33,191 nucleotides of DNA from NCBI GenBank assembly GCA_949282845.1, contig CASDQF010000050.1, forward strand, positions 1 through 33,191. Direction: 5' to 3'. Under the pieces are notes generated by a model. It saw only the letters and a list, made by a program, of their open reading frames with translations. It made no database searches and was not told the DNA's origin. Made by a program: the position numbers and the translations under genes. The DNA is from an uncultured Alphaproteobacteria bacterium. GTDB taxonomy: Bacteria; Pseudomonadota; Alphaproteobacteria; CAAHEQ01; UBA3637. How positions within the stretch are numbered: the stretch's first letter is position 1; each line of letters starts with the position of its first letter. This document shows, piece after piece, positions 1 through 8,629 of the stretch.

Positions 1-840
1 TGTATTGTGAGTTCAGCAGGGTCGATAGATGTGGTAGCGCCTGGGAACTATGGATGTTGTTGTATTGGAGGCGGCGAAGGTTGGTATCCTAAAGGGGATG
101 GAAGTGGAGAATGTATTTTGTGTGCTCCACCGAAGATCTTTGATGGATATGATGGTTGTATTTGTGAAGAAGGAGAAGAATGTGGGATCAACTGCTGTGG
201 AGAAGGAGAAAGATGTATAAATGAGAGCAGTTGTTGTCCTGAAGCACAAATTTGCGAGAATGAACTCTTCTCGACTTGTTGTCCGGATGGTCAAATCTGC
301 GTTAATGGAAATTGTTGTTCTAATGACAAGGTTTGTGAAGTAGATGGAGAATTAACCTGTTGTGGTAGTAATGAAAGTTGTGTTGCTGGTATGTGCTGTG
401 AATCAGATAAGGTATGTGGAGCGGGAGAGAATGTTCAATGTTGTGGAGCGGAACAAGTTTGTGGGACTAAAGGAGTGTGTTGTCCTGAATTGGATACTAC
501 GACATGTACCAATGGGACTATAATAGATGATAATGGCTGTACCGTGTGTAAGGAAGAAACTATATCTTGTATAGGTACTCCGGAAGCATGTTCTGCTTGC
601 GCTTCACCGTGTGCAGATTATAAATCCGACGCAGATCGAGGTTTCTTGGGAAGTGAACAAGAAGCAGATTATGATCCTTCATATGCATTATGCGATGCTG
701 TTTTTGTAGATTATGATCCAAGTTATGTTTGTCCTTATCCCCCTGCAGGATCTGGGTCTCGTCCAGTTCTATGCCATCTTTTTATAAAGTTCAAAGGAAA
801 AGAAGAGCTATTTGGAATGGGGTATTATTGTGTAGATTAA
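1..840 (+). CDS. Cysteine-rich repeat protein, 5' truncated by window edge
   Basis: The reading frame is open from base 1 (Cys-Ile before the first GTG at base 7), and no ribosome binding site can be seen, so this is probably the C-terminal part of a longer protein. About 42 of the 277 visible residues are cysteine. They fall in short degenerate repeats such as CCPEAQIC, CCPDGQIC, NGNCCSNDKVC and GMCCESDKVC, spaced about 17-24 residues apart. The last 90 residues differ: two DYDPSY copies, then a Cys-poor tail ending in YYCVD. The even, paired cysteines suggest a disulfide-rich extracytoplasmic protein, possibly on the cell surface. Function is unknown. It converges with uvrB, 49 bases away, with no clear terminator between them. 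Confidence 0.75.
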   Translation, partial: CIVSSAGSIDVVAPGNYGCCCIGGGEGWYPKGDGSGECILCAPPKIFDGYDGCICEEGEECGINCCGEGERCINESSCCPEAQICENELFSTCCPDGQICVNGNCCSNDKVCEVDGELTCCGSNESCVAGMCCESDKVCGAGENVQCCGAEQVCGTKGVCCPELDTTTCTNGTIIDDNGCTVCKEETISCIGTPEACSACASPCADYKSDADRGFLGSEQEADYDPSYALCDAVFVDYDPSYVCPYPPAGSGSRPVLCHLFIKFKGKEELFGMGYYCVD

Positions 841-889
841 AACAGTGTTTATTCTAATAATTTATGACCGCTGCATGAACACAATCTTC

Positions 890-2932
890 TCAGAAATCCT
901 TATGAGCATTTTTTAATCCTAATTCTTGTTTTTGCAACTGTGCAATTTGATCACGCAATTTTATTGCTTCTTCAAAGTTTAAATCTTCTGCTGCTTGTTT
1001 CATGCGTTTCTCTAATTTCTGTATAGCCTGCTCAACTTCTGGACCTGTCATCGCAACTTCTTCTTCTAAATAACTATCAACATAATCCATTTCTGTCATA
1101 TCTTTAATTAAATCAGGAATTTGTTTTTGAATACTTTTAGGTGTAATTCCATGCTCTCTATTAAAAGCAATTTGTTTTTCTCGACGACGTTTTGTCTCTG
1201 AAACAGCACGTTCAATAGAACCCGTTATAACATCCGCATATAATATGACACGACCATTAACATGACGAGCTGCACGACCAATCGTTTGAATAAGAGAAGT
1301 TTCTGAACGTAAAAAACCTTCCTTATCAGCATCTAAAATAGCAACAAGAGCACATTCCGGAATATCTAATCCTTCTCGTAATAAGTTAATACCAACTAAG
1401 ACATCAAATATTCCTGATCGTAAATCTTTTATAATTTGAATACGTTCCAAAGTATCAATATCCGAGTGCATATATCGGACTTTAACACCATTTTCAGCCA
1501 AGTATTCTGTTAAATCTTCAGCCATACGTTTTGTTAGTGTTGTTACTAAAACACGTTCTCCATTCTTGGCACAGGATAGGCACTCAGTCAATAAATCGTC
1601 AACCTGATTGGTAACAGGACGAATAATGCATTCAGGATCTAAAAGACCTGTTGGTCGAATAATTTGTTCAGTAAAAACACCGCCGGTTTGTTCTAATTCC
1701 CATTTTCCGGGAGTTGCTGAGACATAAATTGTATTAGGACGCATTGCATTCCATTCCTCAAACTTTAAAGGACGGTTATCTTTACAGGAAGGAAGCCTGA
1801 AACCATATTCAGAAAGTGTGTTTTTTCGACTAAAATCTCCTTTATACATAGCTCCAAGCTGAGGAATGGTCACATGACTTTCATCAATAAATAAAATAGC
1901 ATCTTTGGGAAGATATTCAAAAAGAGTTGGTGGCGCCTCTCCGGCTTTACGACCTGTTAAGTGTCTTGAATAGTTTTCTATTCCTTTACATGAACCGGTC
2001 GCTTCCATCATTTCCAAATCAAATTGAGTACGTTGTTGTAAGCGCTGAGCTTCTACAAGTTTATTTTCATTTTGAAACTGAAGAACACGTTCTTTCAATT
2101 CTTCTTTAATCGTTTTTATTGCTTGTGATAAAGCAGGTCTTGGCGTTACATAATGACTCGCCGGATAGACAACAATCTCCGGGAGAGACATTTTTTGGTG
2201 TCCAGTTAATGGATCAAATTCATGGATGCTTTCTACTTCATCTCCAAAAAAAGAAATACGCCATGCCAAGTCTTCATAATGAGAAGGAAAAATATCGACA
2301 ATATCCCCAGAAATGCGGAAATTTCCTCGTTCTAAAACAACATTATTTCGACCATATTGAAGGGCTGCCAACTCTCGAGCTAAATCTGAAATATCAATTG
2401 TATCGCCAACTTTGATAGGAATTTTCATTGCTGAATAAGATTCAACGCTTCCTAAGCCGTAAATACAAGAAACAGATGAAACGATAATAACATCGCGTCT
2501 TTCTAAGATATTTCGTGTTGCAGAATGGCGCATTCTATCAATTTGTTCGTTAATTGCCGAGTCTTTCTCTATATAAGTATCTGTTCGAGGAATATAAGCT
2601 TCCGGCTGATAATAATCATAGTAGGAGACAAAATATTCTACAGCATTATTTGGAAAAAAAGCTTTCATTTCTCCATAAAGTTGCGCCGCTAAGATTTTAT
2701 TATGTGCTAAAATTAAAGCAGGTCTTTTCATTTGCTGGATAATCTGAGCCATTGTAAAGGTTTTACCAGAACCAGTAATTCCTAATAAAACTTGATTTTT
2801 TTCATTTTCTTGCAAGCCCTTGACAAGCTCAGCAATCGCTTCAGGTTGATCACCGGCAGGTTGAAACGGAGAAATTAAGTCAAATTCAGCAGGGGTTAAA
2901 TCCGATGTGTTATGTTCATAGAGAGGAAACAT
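890..2932 (-). CDS. uvrB: Excinuclease ABC subunit B (UvrB)
   Basis: UvrB is the damage-verifying helicase-like subunit of nucleotide excision repair; it is loaded by UvrA and recruits UvrC. The 680-residue length is normal. Walker A GITGSGKT lies at residues 51-58. The aromatic beta-hairpin that clamps DNA ([17 protein letters not shown]) is at about 104-120, and the Walker B DESH is at 350-353. The helicase motif with QTIGRAARH follows, and a C-terminal UVR motif (about 635-668) should bind UvrC. The start codon overlaps the stop of the upstream membrane-protein gene (TAATG), so the two are probably translationally coupled. Confidence 0.98.
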   Translation of the reverse strand: MFPLYEHNTSDLTPAEFDLISPFQPAGDQPEAIAELVKGLQENEKNQVLLGITGSGKTFTMAQIIQQMKRPALILAHNKILAAQLYGEMKAFFPNNAVEYFVSYYDYYQPEAYIPRTDTYIEKDSAINEQIDRMRHSATRNILERRDVIIVSSVSCIYGLGSVESYSAMKIPIKVGDTIDISDLARELAALQYGRNNVVLERGNFRISGDIVDIFPSHYEDLAWRISFFGDEVESIHEFDPLTGHQKMSLPEIVVYPASHYVTPRPALSQAIKTIKEELKERVLQFQNENKLVEAQRLQQRTQFDLEMMEATGSCKGIENYSRHLTGRKAGEAPPTLFEYLPKDAILFIDESHVTIPQLGAMYKGDFSRKNTLSEYGFRLPSCKDNRPLKFEEWNAMRPNTIYVSATPGKWELEQTGGVFTEQIIRPTGLLDPECIIRPVTNQVDDLLTECLSCAKNGERVLVTTLTKRMAEDLTEYLAENGVKVRYMHSDIDTLERIQIIKDLRSGIFDVLVGINLLREGLDIPECALVAILDADKEGFLRSETSLIQTIGRAARHVNGRVILYADVITGSIERAVSETKRRREKQIAFNREHGITPKSIQKQIPDLIKDMTEMDYVDSYLEEEVAMTGPEVEQAIQKLEKRMKQAAEDLNFEEAIKLRDQIAQLQKQELGLKNAHKDF

Positions 2933-4020
2933 TATTTCCTCCTTTTATACTCCTGAATATCTTTCTTTGTCGTAGCAATCATTGTTTTTGTGCCATTTTT
3001 TATATCTGAGAATAAATCTCTTAAACGAGGTTTCGGTTCTCCCCAATTTTCCAATTTATTTATCATATCCACAAAAACAATAAAAGTTCCTGCCAGAATA
3101 GCAATAACATATTCAGGTTGATAATTTACAAAAAGAATGCCTAAAAATGTCAAAATGAACATTCGACGCATGATAAAGGGCATAATTCCGACCGCATTAA
3201 GATGATTACGGATTACGTGGCTAATAAAAAAAGAGAAAATAATAGGCTCTGGTTGTTTGCGGTGTATAAATCGATAGAAGGCAGAATAAAGTATTTCAAA
3301 GTAATAATATGCCGGCATGATAAATACAGAAAGCCACATGCCTTTTCCAGCCATTAAAATTAAAAATAATCCCATTAAATAGCCTAAAGGCGCAGCCCCT
3401 GTTTTTCCTAAGAGTAAATAAGGAAATTTCTTTTTGTAACGTATAAAACCAATTAGAGCTGCAATAATTAAAAGTGGATAAGCGGCAAATGATATAGGAT
3501 AAAGATAAAAATAAAAGAAAGGTAAACATGTAAAGCCTAAACATAAAGTTTCTGTTTGAAGTAGTGTCATTCCTTCCACTTTATCCATTGTTGTGTAAAT
3601 ATGCATAAAAATAGCCCAGAAAACAGCAACAAGAAATCTATCTAAGATGAAAGGGAAATAACCTTGAAAGACAAGCATATTGTCAGGAAGAAAAGCAGTT
3701 GATACAAGGGTGATAAATAAATAGACCCAAAATCTATGTATTTTTCCTTTTTGAATAGAATAAAGAGAGAGACCAACAGCAGAAATTAAAAAAGGAAATA
3801 AACCAAATAAAAAAGCAGAATAGGGCCATTCAGTTATGTTGGCGGAAAGCTGAAAAGCACTCCAACCGATAAAAATTGCAGCAATGACAGTTAATCCACA
3901 TTTATTCGTCATGTCCTTTACTTGTTCAGGAAAAGTTATGGGATTATAAAGGAGATATGTTAAAACAAAAGCCAATAAAACCGTTGTTAAAAAGAATAGA
4001 ATGAATAAGAAAACAGTCAT
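2932..4020 (-). CDS. Polytopic membrane protein, degenerate GT4 (MraY/WecA-like) glycosyl-1-phosphate transferase
   Basis: A 362-residue protein with about 10 hydrophobic segments and a basic cytoplasmic tail. Segments resemble the polyprenyl-phosphate glycosyl-1-phosphate transferase family in order: PDN (about 112-114) where the family has its DD pair, MDKVEG (145-150) where NxxDGxDG is expected, GKTGAAPLG (205-213) in place of GDxGS-LG, and an Arg/His stretch ending HVIRNHL (about 268-274) near the usual HLHHRL position. The family assignment comes from this motif order, not a search. The key Asp of GDxGS is Lys here, so activity is doubtful. ATG at 4020 is preferred over an in-frame TTG three bases upstream because GGGGGAG sits right before it. 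It lies 18 bases after infA and overlaps uvrB by one base. Confidence 0.55.
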   Translation of the reverse strand: MTVFLFILFFLTTVLLAFVLTYLLYNPITFPEQVKDMTNKCGLTVIAAIFIGWSAFQLSANITEWPYSAFLFGLFPFLISAVGLSLYSIQKGKIHRFWVYLFITLVSTAFLPDNMLVFQGYFPFILDRFLVAVFWAIFMHIYTTMDKVEGMTLLQTETLCLGFTCLPFFYFYLYPISFAAYPLLIIAALIGFIRYKKKFPYLLLGKTGAAPLGYLMGLFLILMAGKGMWLSVFIMPAYYYFEILYSAFYRFIHRKQPEPIIFSFFISHVIRNHLNAVGIMPFIMRRMFILTFLGILFVNYQPEYVIAILAGTFIVFVDMINKLENWGEPKPRLRDLFSDIKNGTKTMIATTKKDIQEYKRRK

Positions 4021-4038
4021 CAACTCCCCCCTTTTTTA

Positions 4039-4260
4039 TCAATTTTTGTGGCGGAAAGAAATACGTCCTTTTGTTAAATCGTAAGGTGTCATTTCGATTT
4101 CAACTTTATCCCCAACCATGACACGAATGCGAAATTTGCGCATCTTTCCTGCTGTATGAGCTAAAATTTCATGTCCATTTTCTAATTGAACACGAAACAT
4201 CGCGTTTGGTAATTTTTCGATTACAGTACCTGTGAATGTTAAAACTTCTTCTTTTGCCAT
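4039..4260 (-). CDS. infA: Translation initiation factor IF-1
   Basis: IF-1 binds the ribosomal A site of the 30S subunit during initiation. This is the single S1-like OB-fold protein of 73 residues, starting [11 protein letters not shown] and ending in the basic stretch RISFRHKN. The reading frame extends 15 bases upstream to a TTG, but the purine-rich GAGG ribosome binding site lies inside that extension, and MAKEE is the standard N-terminus, so the ATG at 4260 is the start. A well-formed promoter lies upstream at 4308-4336, so infA probably leads the infA, GT4-like, uvrB transcription unit. Confidence 0.97.
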   Translation of the reverse strand: MAKEEVLTFTGTVIEKLPNAMFRVQLENGHEILAHTAGKMRKFRIRVMVGDKVEIEMTPYDLTKGRISFRHKN

Positions 4261-4307
4261 ATAAAAAAACCTCAAATTTTATAAATTGTTTTTTAAAAAA
4301 CAAGGTG

Positions 4308-4336
4308 AATATACGCTTTTTTTATTTGCTTGGCAA
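4308..4336 (-). promoter_or_regulatory. Sigma-70-type promoter for infA
   Basis: On the minus strand, TTGCCA (4336-4331) and TATATT (4313-4308) are separated by exactly 17 bases. It lies about 48 bases upstream of the infA start, in the gap after the peptidase gene. Seen by inspection only. Confidence 0.6.
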
Positions 4337-4348
4337 CAAAAAAATAAG

Positions 4349-5674
4349 TTAAGATTTGAGCCTGTTTCTTTTAATATCTTCTTCCATATCAGAAAGCCTT
4401 AAAGTTTTAACTGAGTTATTCTTTAATTCTTTTTTAGCCTTCGGAATAAGAGATAAGGCTTCTTTGTATTTTCCGGAAATAAAAGCGTTTTCAACTGCAG
4501 CATAATCAGCTAATCCTTTTTCTCCTTGTCTAGCATAAGCAATATTTAAGAAACGCCAAGCGTCTGGTAAGTAATTATCTCTGGTGGTAATGTACTCTAA
4601 GTGTTCTACGGCTTGTTTAATGTCATTACCAGAGCCTTGTTCAATTAAAGCGTGAGCTAATGATAATCGAATAAGAACAGCTTTTGGCTCTAACTCAACG
4701 GCTTTTTTATAAGCATCAATAGATTGATTAATTTTTCCGGTCTCAAATAGAATTTGTCCTTTTAATTCCCAGAAATAAGGATTGTCAGGTTGTTTTTTTA
4801 TTAAATTTTCCACTTCTTTTAAAGCTTTTTGAATTTCAGTATTTTTAAAATGTGCAATAGAACGAGCGTAAAGAGAGGGAAGACTTTCATCTTTGTATGT
4901 CTGGAAAGTAAGTTCCGGTGGATTTAGAAAAGCATAGAGTTTAGCTTTTGACATGTAAAACTCAGGTTCATCTTTTAAAGGAAGCCCATCTTTAGCAGCT
5001 TGATTAAGGAAATTGAGTCTGTCTTTTGTTAAAGGGTGAGAACGAAAGTAAGAGGGCATATCATCAATTCTTAAACGTTCTTGTTGTTCTATTTTAGACA
5101 TAATTTGAGCAAGACCTTTAATAGAAAAGCCTGTTTTTTGGACAAGCTCAACAGCAATTCCATCTGCTGCATTTTCTTCACTTTGACGATAAGAACTTAA
5201 AAGACCTTGAGTAGCTCCCCATCCGCCAGCCATGACTGCGACACCGACATCTCCTCGTCCGGAGGCAATTGCTGCTACTCCTCCTAATATTGTAGAAATC
5301 AATGCCGTTGTTTGAGCACGTTGAAGCTCTCCATATAATCGAACAGTGTGACTTCCAACAACATGTCCAGTCTCATGAGCTAAAACGCCCATAACTTGGT
5401 CAGAATTATCAGCTTGAGTAAACAGTCCTGTATGAATAAAGACAGTCGAACCTCCGGCAACAAAAGCATTAATACTATCATCTTGAATAAAAACAACACG
5501 GGCAGCTTGTTCATTCAGACCGGCAGCTTTAAAAAGCTCTTTTACATTTTTTAATGTATATTGTTCTATTTCGGTATCACGAATAATAGATAAGGGCTTG
5601 CAATATGCTTCACTTTGTGACATATATATGCATATTGTTAACAGTATAAAAATGAAAGTATGTATAATGCGCAT
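4349..5674 (-). CDS. Secreted M48 family metallopeptidase with TPR repeats (BepA/YfgC-like)
   Basis: Periplasmic zinc protease likely to be involved in outer-membrane protein quality control, by analogy with BepA. An N-terminal signal peptide (about residues 1-23, ending SEA) precedes the peptidase domain. The zinc motif HETGH is at 100-104. The third ligand and stabilising residue are in E167-N-A-A-D171, and an SHP motif sits at 212-214, as in M48. TPR-like helices follow from about residue 265 to the end. Length (441) is close to BepA-type proteins. AAGGA lies about 8 bases before the ATG. The gene diverges from a GGT-like gene, and the two start codons share the palindrome ATGCGCAT. Confidence 0.92.
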   Translation of the reverse strand: MRIIHTFIFILLTICIYMSQSEAYCKPLSIIRDTEIEQYTLKNVKELFKAAGLNEQAARVVFIQDDSINAFVAGGSTVFIHTGLFTQADNSDQVMGVLAHETGHVVGSHTVRLYGELQRAQTTALISTILGGVAAIASGRGDVGVAVMAGGWGATQGLLSSYRQSEENAADGIAVELVQKTGFSIKGLAQIMSKIEQQERLRIDDMPSYFRSHPLTKDRLNFLNQAAKDGLPLKDEPEFYMSKAKLYAFLNPPELTFQTYKDESLPSLYARSIAHFKNTEIQKALKEVENLIKKQPDNPYFWELKGQILFETGKINQSIDAYKKAVELEPKAVLIRLSLAHALIEQGSGNDIKQAVEHLEYITTRDNYLPDAWRFLNIAYARQGEKGLADYAAVENAFISGKYKEALSLIPKAKKELKNNSVKTLRLSDMEEDIKRNRLKS

Positions 5675-6992
5675 AAAAAAATCCTTTGTTTCTTGGCGGT
5701 ATTTTAAAGGACACTCTTTTCTTCGTCAACTTATTCTTTTGTCTTGTGTTTGTATCGGAGCTTGCCATATGTCTCCTTCATTAACAGTTCAAAATGTCCA
5801 AGGTGTTGTTGGAGCGCCTGAAGCTTCGATAAGGAATGTAGGGCAGACTGTTTTAGAAAATGGTGGAAATGCTGCAGATGCAATGGCGGCAATGTTGTTT
5901 TCTGGAGCAGTTGTTTTACCTTCTCGAATGGGAATGGGGGCTGGAGGCATTTGTCAGGTTTTAGATCCAAGTGTCGGACGAGTAAAAACACTTCATTTTT
6001 TATCTTTGCCGGTTGCTAGAAAAAGTCAAGTTGGTATGCCTGGTTTAGCTAGAGGTGTTTATGCTCTTCAAAATGCATATGGTGTTTTACGTTGGAATGC
6101 TGTTCTTTCTGATGCTATCAGTAAGGCTACGAATGGGGTAGTTGTTTCTGATCAACTGGCTCAAGATATTTTGTCAACATCTCAGATTGATTCTTCTTGG
6201 AGAAAGTTAAAGAAAGGAGATAAATTAGTCCAGAAAAAATTAGCACAAACTTTACGTTCTATTTCTAATTCTGGAAGTGGTATTCTATATAAAAAGGAAA
6301 TGGCTGAAAGGTTAAATGCTCAGGGAATGGAAATAGATTCGGAATGGTTAAAATCTTTTAGGGCTGTTTGGATGGATTCCATAGATGTTGTTTCATCTAA
6401 AGGGAGGACATATTTTGTTAATCCGACTTTTTTATCTAGTGAAGGATACAGCATATGGAAAAAACTTTCAAATTTTGAAAACTTTGAAAAAAGAGCAGAT
6501 GGTCGTAGGGCATTGGAGGAAATGGAAAAAACACTGGGACAAAATGCAAGGAATTTTAAAGGTGTCGGCTTGTACGCGGGGGATGAAAAAGGATTAAATA
6601 TTGTTTGCTCTGTGTCTATGGGACGACCTTTCGGAAATGGAAAAATAATGGAGGAAGGTTTCAGTTTAGCTGATGCTGTCAACGGGGAGCGGGATGCTTC
6701 TTACTTTATGAATGTTTTACAAACGAATCCTGATGTAACAGATGTTTATTGGGCAGGAGCAGGCGTAGGTGAACAAGGTCTTGTTGATGGAATAAAAATT
6801 CTAGAGGAAACACTGGGCGTAGACAGAGATATTAAAGCGGAGCTTGTAGAAAAAATTTCAGATGTGTCAGAACAACGTCGGAATGATCTTCAGAATTTTG
6901 TTTTATGGAAGTGTTTGAAAGGTTATCCTAATCAACCGTCTTCTTGTGAAATAGGGAATAACATGCAATTTGTTTTACGAAAGAATGATTGA
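5667..6992 (+). CDS. Gamma-glutamyltransferase-like lipoprotein, probably inactive
   Basis: The ATG at 5667 gives a basic N-terminus, a hydrophobic stretch and a lipobox IGAC with Cys33, so a lipoprotein is predicted. Longer in-frame starts exist upstream, but none has a clear ribosome binding site. Residues 66-72 (GGNAADA) and 88-94 (MGMGAGG) match the GGT large-subunit pattern GGNAxDA ... GxGGG, and a PG-xxG ... YG-LxW region follows. Where family members carry the TTH nucleophile that starts the small subunit, this protein reads VGLYAGDEKG (about 300-309), with no Thr. It is also short (441 residues against roughly 550-580). It may be a pseudoenzyme or a binding protein. Family membership is likely; the function is not known. 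Confidence 0.7.
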   Translation: MRIKKSFVSWRYFKGHSFLRQLILLSCVCIGACHMSPSLTVQNVQGVVGAPEASIRNVGQTVLENGGNAADAMAAMLFSGAVVLPSRMGMGAGGICQVLDPSVGRVKTLHFLSLPVARKSQVGMPGLARGVYALQNAYGVLRWNAVLSDAISKATNGVVVSDQLAQDILSTSQIDSSWRKLKKGDKLVQKKLAQTLRSISNSGSGILYKKEMAERLNAQGMEIDSEWLKSFRAVWMDSIDVVSSKGRTYFVNPTFLSSEGYSIWKKLSNFENFEKRADGRRALEEMEKTLGQNARNFKGVGLYAGDEKGLNIVCSVSMGRPFGNGKIMEEGFSLADAVNGERDASYFMNVLQTNPDVTDVYWAGAGVGEQGLVDGIKILEETLGVDRDIKAELVEKISDVSEQRRNDLQNFVLWKCLKGYPNQPSSCEIGNNMQFVLRKND

Positions 6993-7017
6993 CTTTTCTC
7001 TAGAATTCTTTTAAAAG
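6989..7017 (+). promoter_or_regulatory. Putative promoter for the MCE/DUF2155 operon
   Basis: TTGACT (6989-6994) and TAAAAG (7012-7017) are 17 bases apart, directly after the GGT-like stop. The -10 lies inside a 14-base inverted repeat, TTCTTTTAAAAGAA (7006-7019), which might also act as a weak terminator or operator. A ribosome binding site (AAAGGAAAG) follows before the ATG at 7039. Confidence 0.45.
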
Positions 7018-7038
7018 AAAAGAAAAAAGGAAAGAACC

Positions 7039-7536
7039 ATGAACGCAAAACAACTAGCAGGGAATCGTGATTTTTGGGCTGGAATTATTCTAATCTCATG
7101 CTTGGCATTGTTGTTGTTTTTAGTTCATTTGCGAAAAGAATTTTTAGCACCTCAAGCCCAATTTGAATTATTTGCAATATTCAACAAAGTTGATGGCATT
7201 ACAGAAGGTTCTGTTGTTCGATTAAGCGGTACTCCAGTTGGTCAAGTTAGTCAAATGGAATTAGATCCTTATTATCGTATCAAAATGACACTATCTTTTC
7301 CAAAACCGATTGCTTTACCGGATGATACGGCAGCTATTATTGAAACAAATGGTCTTGTCGGCAATAAACATATTGAGTTAGTGCCCGGAGGGAATGATAA
7401 AATGTTAGAAAACGGGGAAACAATTGTTTATACACAAGATGTTTTATTGTTGGACGAGCTACTTTCACGTTTTCTTGAGTGGATGCGATTGAAAAAAGGA
7501 ATAGTCGGAACAGAACCAATAAAAGGAGAAAATTAA
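7039..7536 (+). CDS. MCE-domain (MlaD-like) lipid transport protein, first of a tandem pair
   Basis: MlaD-type proteins are membrane-anchored periplasmic MCE rings that carry phospholipids between the inner and outer membranes. This 165-residue protein has one N-terminal membrane anchor (about residues 13-31) and one MCE domain. The domain shows the typical order: FNKVDGITEGSVVRLSGTPVGQV, a PKPIALPDDTAAII segment and GLVGNKHIELVPGG. The C-terminal tail is short and charged. The next gene, also MCE, starts directly at its stop, so the two may form a mixed ring. No MlaE permease or MlaF ATPase gene is nearby, although such systems are often encoded together. Confidence 0.88.
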   Translation: MNAKQLAGNRDFWAGIILISCLALLLFLVHLRKEFLAPQAQFELFAIFNKVDGITEGSVVRLSGTPVGQVSQMELDPYYRIKMTLSFPKPIALPDDTAAIIETNGLVGNKHIELVPGGNDKMLENGETIVYTQDVLLLDELLSRFLEWMRLKKGIVGTEPIKGEN

Positions 7537-7995
7537 ATGACGCGAAATCCGGTAGAGGCTATTTTAGGTGTAGTTGTTTTAATTTTTACGGGAGTTTTTT
7601 TATTTTTTGCTTCTTCTCGAGTTGATGTCGGTCATGTCGAAGGTTATCCGCTTAAAGCTCTTTTTACGAAAACCGGCGGTTTAGAGATGGGGGCAGATAT
7701 TCGAATTAATGGCATTAAAGTCGGCTCTGTGACTAAGATAGAGTTAGATCCGGAAACCTATATGGCCGCAGTTGAATTAACAATTAAAGATAGTATTTTG
7801 TTGCCAAAAGATACACAAGCCATTATTGCAGATTCTGGAATTATGGGGGATAAATATATTCGATTAGAGCCTGGAAAATCAAAAGAAAAGCTTTCTGTCG
7901 GGGAGTGCTTTTCTCAAACAAAAGATTATCGCTCTCTTGAAGATAATGTCAGTGAGTTTATCTTTTTATCAACAAAGGATGATGCTCAAAAATGA
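7537..7995 (+). CDS. MCE-domain (MlaD-like) lipid transport protein, second of a tandem pair
   Basis: A 152-residue protein with a membrane anchor at about residues 8-25 and a single MCE domain: FTKTGGLEMGADIRINGIKVGSV, DSILLPKDTQAII and GIMGDKYIRLEPG. This one resembles alphaproteobacterial MlaD more closely than its upstream neighbour does. It starts immediately after the stop of that gene, and its own stop overlaps the start of the DUF2155 gene (ATGA), so the three are surely one operon. The likely role is maintenance of outer-membrane lipid asymmetry. The ABC parts must lie elsewhere if the system is complete. Confidence 0.92.
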   Translation: MTRNPVEAILGVVVLIFTGVFLFFASSRVDVGHVEGYPLKALFTKTGGLEMGADIRINGIKVGSVTKIELDPETYMAAVELTIKDSILLPKDTQAIIADSGIMGDKYIRLEPGKSKEKLSVGECFSQTKDYRSLEDNVSEFIFLSTKDDAQK

Positions 7996-8552
7996 AAATA
8001 AAATTAGCAATTTTATTTTGTCTTTTTTCATCGATGGTATTAGCAACGGATTTATCGATGAATACGGCTGTTCTGCGTGGACTTGATAAAGTGACGGGAC
8101 GAATGCAAACTTTTGAAATTCCTGTCGGAGGTGTTGGACAATTTGGTAAAACATTTATTGTGCCAGAGTCTTGTTTTACGCGTCCTCCAGAAGAATCTCC
8201 CGAAAATTCCGCTTTTTTGTATGTTTATGAAAAAAGTTTAAAAGGTGAAAATATTGAGCTTTTTAAAGGATGGATGTTCTCAAGTAATCCAGCATTATCT
8301 TCAATGGAAGATCCTGTTTATGATATTTGGGTTGTTGCTTGTGTCAATAAGGATAGTGAGGAAAAAAAGCCTGTTGAACCTTCTGTCCCTATTGTTTCTT
8401 CAGAGGAAAAAAAGGTATTGTTAATTTCTCCTTCTTTATCTTCTGAGGGGAAGGAGAATATAGTAACGACAGAAAATGAACAGAGAGAAATATCTTCTCA
8501 GAACCTTGTGCCCTCTCTTCCTGTTATTGAAGAATTACCTCTTTCTGAATAA
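7992..8552 (+). CDS. DUF2155 domain secreted protein
   Basis: A family found mostly in Alphaproteobacteria, of unknown function and often encoded next to mlaD. A signal peptide (about residues 1-18, ending VLA) precedes the domain. The hallmarks are LDKVTGR (31-37), a FG-x-x-x-I-x-x-x-x-C segment with Cys61, PPEESPENSAFLYVYE (65-80), WMFSSNPAL (94-102), EDPVYDIWVVAC (106-117) and a second Cys at 117, which may form a disulfide with Cys61. The C-terminal 65 residues are a low-complexity Ser/Glu/Pro tail, longer than usual. The start overlaps the MCE gene by four bases. Confidence 0.9.
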   Translation: MKIKLAILFCLFSSMVLATDLSMNTAVLRGLDKVTGRMQTFEIPVGGVGQFGKTFIVPESCFTRPPEESPENSAFLYVYEKSLKGENIELFKGWMFSSNPALSSMEDPVYDIWVVACVNKDSEEKKPVEPSVPIVSSEEKKVLLISPSLSSEGKENIVTTENEQREISSQNLVPSLPVIEELPLSE

Positions 8553-8629
8553 GCTTCCAGGATTATCCTTGACAAAAACGCAGATTTATTTTAAACCCTA
8601 TACAAATTATAACAATAAAAGAGGGAAGA

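Noticed and set aside
13-294. 93-codon minus-strand frame opposite the Cys-rich gene
   Set aside because: Shadow of the plus-strand repeats; no initiation signal, and it overlaps a better frame entirely.
2119-2415. 98-codon plus-strand frame inside uvrB
   Set aside because: Shadow of uvrB, which is unmistakable on the other strand.
4261-4275. TTG start extending infA by five codons
   Set aside because: The GAGG ribosome binding site lies inside it and the standard IF-1 N-terminus starts at 4260.
8569-8604. TTGACA with TATACA as a promoter for the TPR-der operon
   Set aside because: The spacing between boxes is 24 bases; the -10 at 17 bases (TAAACC) is poor. Only the -35 is convincing.
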